DNA from: an uncultured Dermabacteraceae bacterium
Lineage (GTDB): Bacteria > Actinomycetota > Actinomycetes > Actinomycetales > Dermabacteraceae
NCBI GenBank assembly: GCA_943913905.1
Contig: CALTZZ010000080.1
Coordinates: 1-10,630, forward strand
DNA: 10,630 nt
Direction: 5' to 3'
Position 1 is the first letter of the stretch, and each line of letters begins with the position of its first letter. Positions 6,951-10,630 of this stretch are shown here, piece after piece. The position numbers and the translations under genes are program-made. The notes beneath the pieces are model-generated. The model did no database searches and was not told the origin of the DNA. It saw only the letters and a list, made by a program, of their open reading frames with translations.

Positions 6951-6979
6951 TGAGGCCCTCGATGGTGCGAGGGATCTCA
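6951..6979 (-). terminator. Terminator-like hairpin immediately after tetR
   Basis: On the plus strand CCCTCG (6956-6961) pairs with CGAGGG (6968-6973) across a 6-nt loop. It is extended by TGAG (6951-6954) with CTCA (6976-6979) past a small internal loop. The outer arm includes the tetR stop codon. No U-run follows, so termination may be partial, leaving some read-through into DUF3107. Confidence 0.55.
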
Positions 6980-7561
6980 GTCCTGTCTAAACGCCTGAAG
7001 GCCGTCGGCAAGGAGCGAGACGAGCGTTGTGCGGATGAGATCGCGTTCTTCAGCGCTTGCGTCGATCGCTTGCTTCGCGGATGCCTGCACTGCGGCAGCG
7101 AAAGAATGCCCGATGACGAGCGCTTCCTGTTCGTTCAGCTGGCGCGTGTGAGAGACCACGTGGCCAATCGACTGGGCGACCTTGTCTACCACGTCCGTGA
7201 CCTGCTGCTGCACGTTATCGGTGATGAATTCCGTACCAAAGAACAGGCGCAGGGTGCTGGACTGGTGGCTCATGAGGTCGAAGAACATGCCAATTCCGGC
7301 TTCGATTCGCTCGCGCGTGTTGGCCGCCTCGGTGGGGAGGTCTTCGATGTTCTGCGAGATTTGGCTTCCGATGTTCTCGATGACCGCGATGTAGAGATCC
7401 TCTTTAGACGCAAAGTGCTGGTAGAGGACCGGCTTGGTGATGCCGGCTGCCTCGGCGATGTCGTCCATGCTGGTGGGGAAGAAACCGCGTTCCCCAAATT
7501 TGTCGGTGGCGACGCCAATAAGTTGAGTTCTGCGTTCTGCACGGGGGAGGCGGCGGTGCAT
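6977..7561 (-). CDS. TetR/AcrR family transcriptional regulator
   Basis: A 194-residue one-component regulator expected to bind an operator as a dimer and release it on ligand binding. The N-terminal three-helix DNA-binding domain occupies about residues 8-55: ATDKFGERGFFPTSM, then the helix-turn-helix MDDIAEAAGITKPVLYQHF (32-50) and SKEDLY (52-57). All are near consensus. The C-terminal helical domain (60-194) is family-variable, so the ligand cannot be inferred. The ATG at 7561-7559 is fixed by a strong GAGGAG site 5 nt upstream; the frame stays open far upstream, but only as an antisense shadow of adnA. The gene is divergent from adnA, and a palindrome candidate lies just upstream. From memory, a TetR gene also lies beside the DUF3107 gene in mycobacteria (Rv3208). 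Confidence 0.93.
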   Translation of the reverse strand: MHRRLPRAERRTQLIGVATDKFGERGFFPTSMDDIAEAAGITKPVLYQHFASKEDLYIAVIENIGSQISQNIEDLPTEAANTRERIEAGIGMFFDLMSHQSSTLRLFFGTEFITDNVQQQVTDVVDKVAQSIGHVVSHTRQLNEQEALVIGHSFAAAVQASAKQAIDASAEERDLIRTTLVSLLADGLQAFRQD

Positions 7562-7581
7562 GAGATCTCCTCGAAAGGTGT

Positions 7582-7602
7582 GGCGCCTAGTATTGAGACG
7601 CC
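7582..7602. promoter_or_regulatory. Candidate TetR operator (imperfect palindrome)
   Basis: GGCGCCT - 7 bases - AGACGCC matches as an inverted repeat at six of seven positions. Its spacer reads AATACT on the minus strand, a plausible -10 for tetR with TTCATG 18 bp upstream. It lies about 20 bp before the tetR start, a usual place for autorepression. Binding is inferred. Confidence 0.4.
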
Positions 7603-7629
7603 TCGGACAAAGCATGAAGTGACCACGGG

Positions 7630-7658
7630 TACCGCGCAACTCGACCATCTGCGTGGTA
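7630..7658. repeat. Inverted repeat in the adnA upstream region
   Basis: TACCGCGCA (7630-7638) and TGCGTGGTA (7650-7658) are inverted copies with one mismatch in nine (a G-U pair in RNA), separated by 11 bases. The repeat ends just before TAAAAT (7661-7666). It could be an operator for the rightward promoter. Its half-site differs from that of the 7582-7602 palindrome. Confidence 0.4.
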
Positions 7659-7765
7659 GTTAAAATCGCTCGGATACCCGCTGACCTGCAGTAATCGCGA
7701 TTCGAAGTATGCCACACTCGGTTGTTACTTGGGGCACGGAACGCACAAAAGAGGAAAGGGGACAA

Positions 7766-10630
7766 ATGCGCGGCAATCCCACAGTGCGCTTTCGCGCCCT
7801 TGCGCCTACGGTAGCTGCGGCCCGCCGAGTGCACGATGAGTCGGCACTTTCCCCCGAACAACGGGCAATTCTGAGTGATGTTTCTGACGGTGGGATGTTG
7901 GCCGTGTGGGGTGGCCCGCGTTGCGGAAAAACGACGGTGGCCCTCGCAGCGTGCGCCCGTGCGATGACACAGGGGTTCAGTACGCACGACGTCATCGTGG
8001 TTGCGCCCACCCGTGCACGTGCAGCGGCCCTTCGAGAAGCCCTCATGGCGTACTCGTCTCAGCGCGCAGCGCACAGCCTCACTCCTGGGAATCTGCCAAC
8101 CGTCGCGACCCCCACCGCGCTCGCGTTTGCGCTCGTTTCCGCCCACGAAAGTGAACAGGGGCGCCCCGCCCCGGCCCTCGTGACGGGTGCGGATCACGAT
8201 GCCCTGCTGGCGCACATCATCTCTGCGCGCGGAGATGAATGGGACGGCATCGTGCCACCCGAATCCCTCGTACTCCCGGGATTTCGAACGGAACTGCGCG
8301 ACGTGATGGCTCGCGCAGCGGAACGCGGTCTGAGGCCGGACGACGTTGCTGGCATGGCGCACAGTCATGCCCACCCCGCGTGGCGGCCGGTCGCCCGCGC
8401 CTACGAGCTGTACGAACAGGCGCTACGACTCAGCTCCACATCTGCGATGGAGGCGCCCTTGCGGCTTGACGGCGGCCAACTCATGGGCGCCGCGCTCGAT
8501 GCTCTGTGCTCGGGACCAACTCCGTGGCGGCCCCAACTCCTGATAGTCGATGATGCCCACGACCTCACGGCCGGCGGCGTGCGTCTTGTGTCTGCGCTCG
8601 CGGGGGCAGCGCAGTCAGCATTGATCACGTCGGCGCCGGACGCAGCGGTCGAAACATTCCGCGGCGGACTCCCGGATGCCGCGTCGCGAATTATCGCGAG
8701 CGTGGAGCGCGATGATTCGAGGGCTCAGGTGCGGCGGCGGTCGCTCGAGGGAGCGCTCGGAGTTGAACCGTCTCTCGCTGCGGCCGTCGGACATGTGCGC
8801 GAACGCCTCCCGCTCTCGGGCGCGCCCGCCCAGACCCGCCGAGCGCCAGTCTCCGATCCGGGCCCGACGGAATCCGCGCCACCGTCCCCACTGGGGACGC
8901 GAGTCGCGTCCGATGCCGAAGGAGAAGCTCGCGCGATCGCGACGATCATTCGCGCGTGCGGTGCCCACGACGACGTGTCGTTTGACGACATTGCGGTGGT
9001 CTGCCGCTCAAGCGGCGCCGCTCGTGATCTTGCCGATCGCCTCAGCAGGCAGGGGCTCGATGCGGAAGCAACGGCTTTGGCGCGTCCACTTCGGGACGAA
9101 CCGGTGGTGCGCGACCTTTTTGCATTGATCGAGCTCGCCCACGGGGCGCCTCTGGCAGACGATGCACTCGTGGGCCTAATGCGCGGCCCGTTTGGTGACG
9201 TTGATGACCTGCGTATTCGCTCGATTCGCCGGATGCTTCTGCGTTCGGATGATGCGCGAGATTCCACGGCGCTGATAAGCGAAGCGTTCGCGAGCGAGGC
9301 ATCGATTGTGCCAGCACGCTCCGACGATCGTGGGGAACGCGCCGCTCGAGCGGTCCTGGCGCCGCTCGAACGCCTGCGACGGATGCGCCGGGCAGCCGCC
9401 GAGGCCAGCGAGCAGGGAGCAGGAATCCAGGCGACTATCTGGGCACTGTGGGAAGCCTCGGGGCTCGCACAGCCGTGGCAGGACGCAGCCCTGAACCGAG
9501 TGAGCGTGAGCGACCGAGACCGATCGCGCGTGATGAACGCCCGCATCGATGCGATCAATGCGTTGCTTACTGCCGCAGACCGTTATGAGGAACGCGAGGG
9601 TGGAGAAGACCTCGACGTGTTTATGGCGCGTGTGCGCGCGGGTGCCGTGCCCGAAGATTCGTTGACGGCGCGAGCGCGGATGGGCGGGAAGGTTCGAGTG
9701 ATGACTCCCGCCGCGGTGGCGGGGCTCGAGTTCAACACCGTGATTCTCGCTGGCGTGAACGAGGGAGCCTGGCCCAATGTTCGTATCCGTTCCACCATGC
9801 TGGGCGCCGCCGACCTCGCGCTCGCCTGCGACTTTCCGGACGCCCCTACGGATCCTCAAGCTGTGCGGCGTATTCAACGCGAGACCGTCATCGCAGACGA
9901 AATACGCATGGCAGTGACCGCGCTGAGCCGAGCCACGCACCGCGTGTGCGTGACCGCCGTTGAGGGCGGGGGAGTGCATCCGTCGGCACTGTTCACGCTC
10001 ATCGACTCGCTCGTCGATGGGCCCGCGTGGACCGACCGGTTCCTGGCACACGAGACGCCCGGCCCGTTTCCGGATGCCCGCACGCTCGTGGGAAGCCTGC
10101 GCCGCGCCTACGAGGAAGGTGACAACGCGACGCGCGACCACATCTCGCTGCTCCTCGACCGGCTGAGCGAGGCAGGGATCACCGAGGCAGACCCGAACAC
10201 GTGGTACCACCAAGAACCCAGTACCGTTGCTCCAGTCGTCGACGCCGATGCGGCGCTGTCACTCAGTCCGTCGGCCCTGGAAACCGCGCAGGAATGCCCC
10301 CGCGCTTTTCTCCTTGAGCGGGCAGGCGGCGAGCGCGGGACGCGGGATGCACAATCGCTCGGAACGCTCGTGCACCAGATCGCACAAGAGCACCCCACCG
10401 CTGGAGCCACCGAGCTCATCGCGGCTTACGTAGAGCTCGTGGGGCAACCCGGACCGGACGCGACATGGCGAGAGCGCGCCGAATTCGATCGGGCACTCGC
10501 GATCTTCGACAAACTGGGGGCTTACCAGCAGGCACATCAGGACGTGCGCGAGGTTGAATACCCGTTCTCTGCCCAGCTTGGGCAGGTGCGCCTGCGCGGC
10601 TCGATCGACCGGATCGAAACCGATCCCGCC
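7766..10630 (+). CDS. adnA: AdnA-type helicase-nuclease subunit (UvrD-like motor plus RecB-like nuclease), C-terminus beyond right edge
   Basis: The frame is open without a stop for 955 codons from the ATG at 7766, which follows a strong GAGGAAAGGGG site, to the right edge. AdnA pairs with AdnB to resect DNA double-strand breaks in actinobacteria, in place of RecBCD/AddAB. Visible motor motifs: Q motif LSPEQ (28-32); Walker A GGPRCGKT (49-56); PTRARAAAL after VIVVA (motif Ia); Walker B LIVDDAHDL with D262-D263-A264-H265; GLEF (653-656); NEGAWPN (665-671); and a motif VI-like segment with R714 and SRATHR (721-726). From about residue 830 a PD-(D/E)XK nuclease domain begins: LSPSALETAQECP (833-845), H870 (LVHQIA), E931 (EVEYPF) and D948 (GSIDRIE). 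The remaining catalytic D-x-K lies beyond the window. The M. tuberculosis AdnA has about 1,050 residues, so roughly 100 are missing. Motor motifs II and V are degenerate, which favours AdnA over AdnB; adnB should follow downstream. Confidence 0.9.
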   Translation, partial: MRGNPTVRFRALAPTVAAARRVHDESALSPEQRAILSDVSDGGMLAVWGGPRCGKTTVALAACARAMTQGFSTHDVIVVAPTRARAAALREALMAYSSQRAAHSLTPGNLPTVATPTALAFALVSAHESEQGRPAPALVTGADHDALLAHIISARGDEWDGIVPPESLVLPGFRTELRDVMARAAERGLRPDDVAGMAHSHAHPAWRPVARAYELYEQALRLSSTSAMEAPLRLDGGQLMGAALDALCSGPTPWRPQLLIVDDAHDLTAGGVRLVSALAGAAQSALITSAPDAAVETFRGGLPDAASRIIASVERDDSRAQVRRRSLEGALGVEPSLAAAVGHVRERLPLSGAPAQTRRAPVSDPGPTESAPPSPLGTRVASDAEGEARAIATIIRACGAHDDVSFDDIAVVCRSSGAARDLADRLSRQGLDAEATALARPLRDEPVVRDLFALIELAHGAPLADDALVGLMRGPFGDVDDLRIRSIRRMLLRSDDARDSTALISEAFASEASIVPARSDDRGERAARAVLAPLERLRRMRRAAAEASEQGAGIQATIWALWEASGLAQPWQDAALNRVSVSDRDRSRVMNARIDAINALLTAADRYEEREGGEDLDVFMARVRAGAVPEDSLTARARMGGKVRVMTPAAVAGLEFNTVILAGVNEGAWPNVRIRSTMLGAADLALACDFPDAPTDPQAVRRIQRETVIADEIRMAVTALSRATHRVCVTAVEGGGVHPSALFTLIDSLVDGPAWTDRFLAHETPGPFPDARTLVGSLRRAYEEGDNATRDHISLLLDRLSEAGITEADPNTWYHQEPSTVAPVVDADAALSLSPSALETAQECPRAFLLERAGGERGTRDAQSLGTLVHQIAQEHPTAGATELIAAYVELVGQPGPDATWRERAEFDRALAIFDKLGAYQQAHQDVREVEYPFSAQLGQVRLRGSIDRIETDPA

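Larger units (their letters stand above)
7562..7765. promoter_or_regulatory. Divergent control region between tetR and adnA
   Basis: 204 bases with no gene. It holds the tetR ribosome binding site (GAGGAG, 7572-7567), two imperfect inverted repeats described separately, an AT-rich TAAAAT (7661-7666) that could be a rightward -10, and the adnA purine-rich ribosome binding site (7751-7761). No consensus SOS box (TCGAAC-N4-GTTCGA type) is visible. Confidence 0.6.

Noticed and set aside
6487..6990. Plus-strand frame of 167 codons over DUF3107 and the leader
   Set aside because: It is partly antisense to DUF3107 and the rest reads as unstructured sequence; no ribosome binding site or family match is apparent.
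7667..7765. Possible SOS/LexA or RecA-independent DNA-damage promoter motif upstream of adnA
   Set aside because: TTCGAA and TTGTTA fragments occur, but neither a full palindromic SOS box nor a correctly spaced damage-promoter motif is present.
7562..8374. Minus-strand upstream extension of tetR (about 270 more codons in frame)
   Set aside because: It is antisense to the adnA N-terminus and crosses the divergent control region. A strong GAGGAG site and the normal TetR length fix the start at 7561.
8725..10213. Two long minus-strand frames (277 and 345 codons) opposite adnA
   Set aside because: They overlap each other in different frames and lie antisense to clear helicase and nuclease motifs; their translations are Arg/Ser/Ala-rich without domains.

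Overview
The window looks like a chromosomal segment of a high-GC Gram-positive bacterium (Actinomycetota). The evidence is GC-rich coding sequence, frequent GTG start codons, terminator-like hairpins without U-tracts, and two lineage-typical genes: a DUF3107 protein and an AdnA-type helicase-nuclease subunit. From memory, Mycobacterium tuberculosis carries close counterparts of several of these genes in the same area (a TetR gene next to the DUF3107 gene, an RhlE-like helicase, and adnA/adnB). I cannot place the genus. The content is mainly conserved housekeeping genes. I see no mobile element, CRISPR array, rRNA or tRNA.

Layout, left to right. (i) Leftward pair at 1-1874: an aminopeptidase P-type metallopeptidase, then the N-terminus of a PRC-barrel/MgtE_N/CBS-type protein that runs off the left edge. 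The two are coupled by a GTGA stop/start overlap. (ii) Rightward cluster at 1940-4801: a PHP-domain phosphoesterase, a MarC-family membrane protein beginning on the base after the PHP stop, and a 450-residue multi-pass membrane protein with a cysteine-containing C-terminal domain that I do not recognise. A 10-bp stem at 4801-4835 ends this cluster and separates it from a convergent unit. (iii) Leftward unit at 4859-7561: tetR, then the DUF3107 gene, then a DEAD-box RNA helicase with an Arg/Gly/Ser-rich tail. A terminator-like hairpin follows tetR, and a 341-base leader separates it from DUF3107. (iv) A 204-base divergent intergenic region at 7562-7765 with two imperfect inverted repeats. (v) A rightward frame open from 7766 to the right edge (955 codons without a stop), identified as AdnA, one subunit of the actinobacterial double-strand-break resection complex AdnAB.

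How the genes relate: pepP and the MgtE_N-like gene form one transcription unit but need not share a pathway. The helicase and DUF3107 are probably co-transcribed. tetR lies head-to-head with adnA, so the repeats between them are candidate operators for tetR itself and possibly for adnA. The least explained elements are the 450-residue membrane protein, the DUF3107 leader with its 7-bp hairpin, the two inverted repeats, and the degenerate motor motifs of AdnA.
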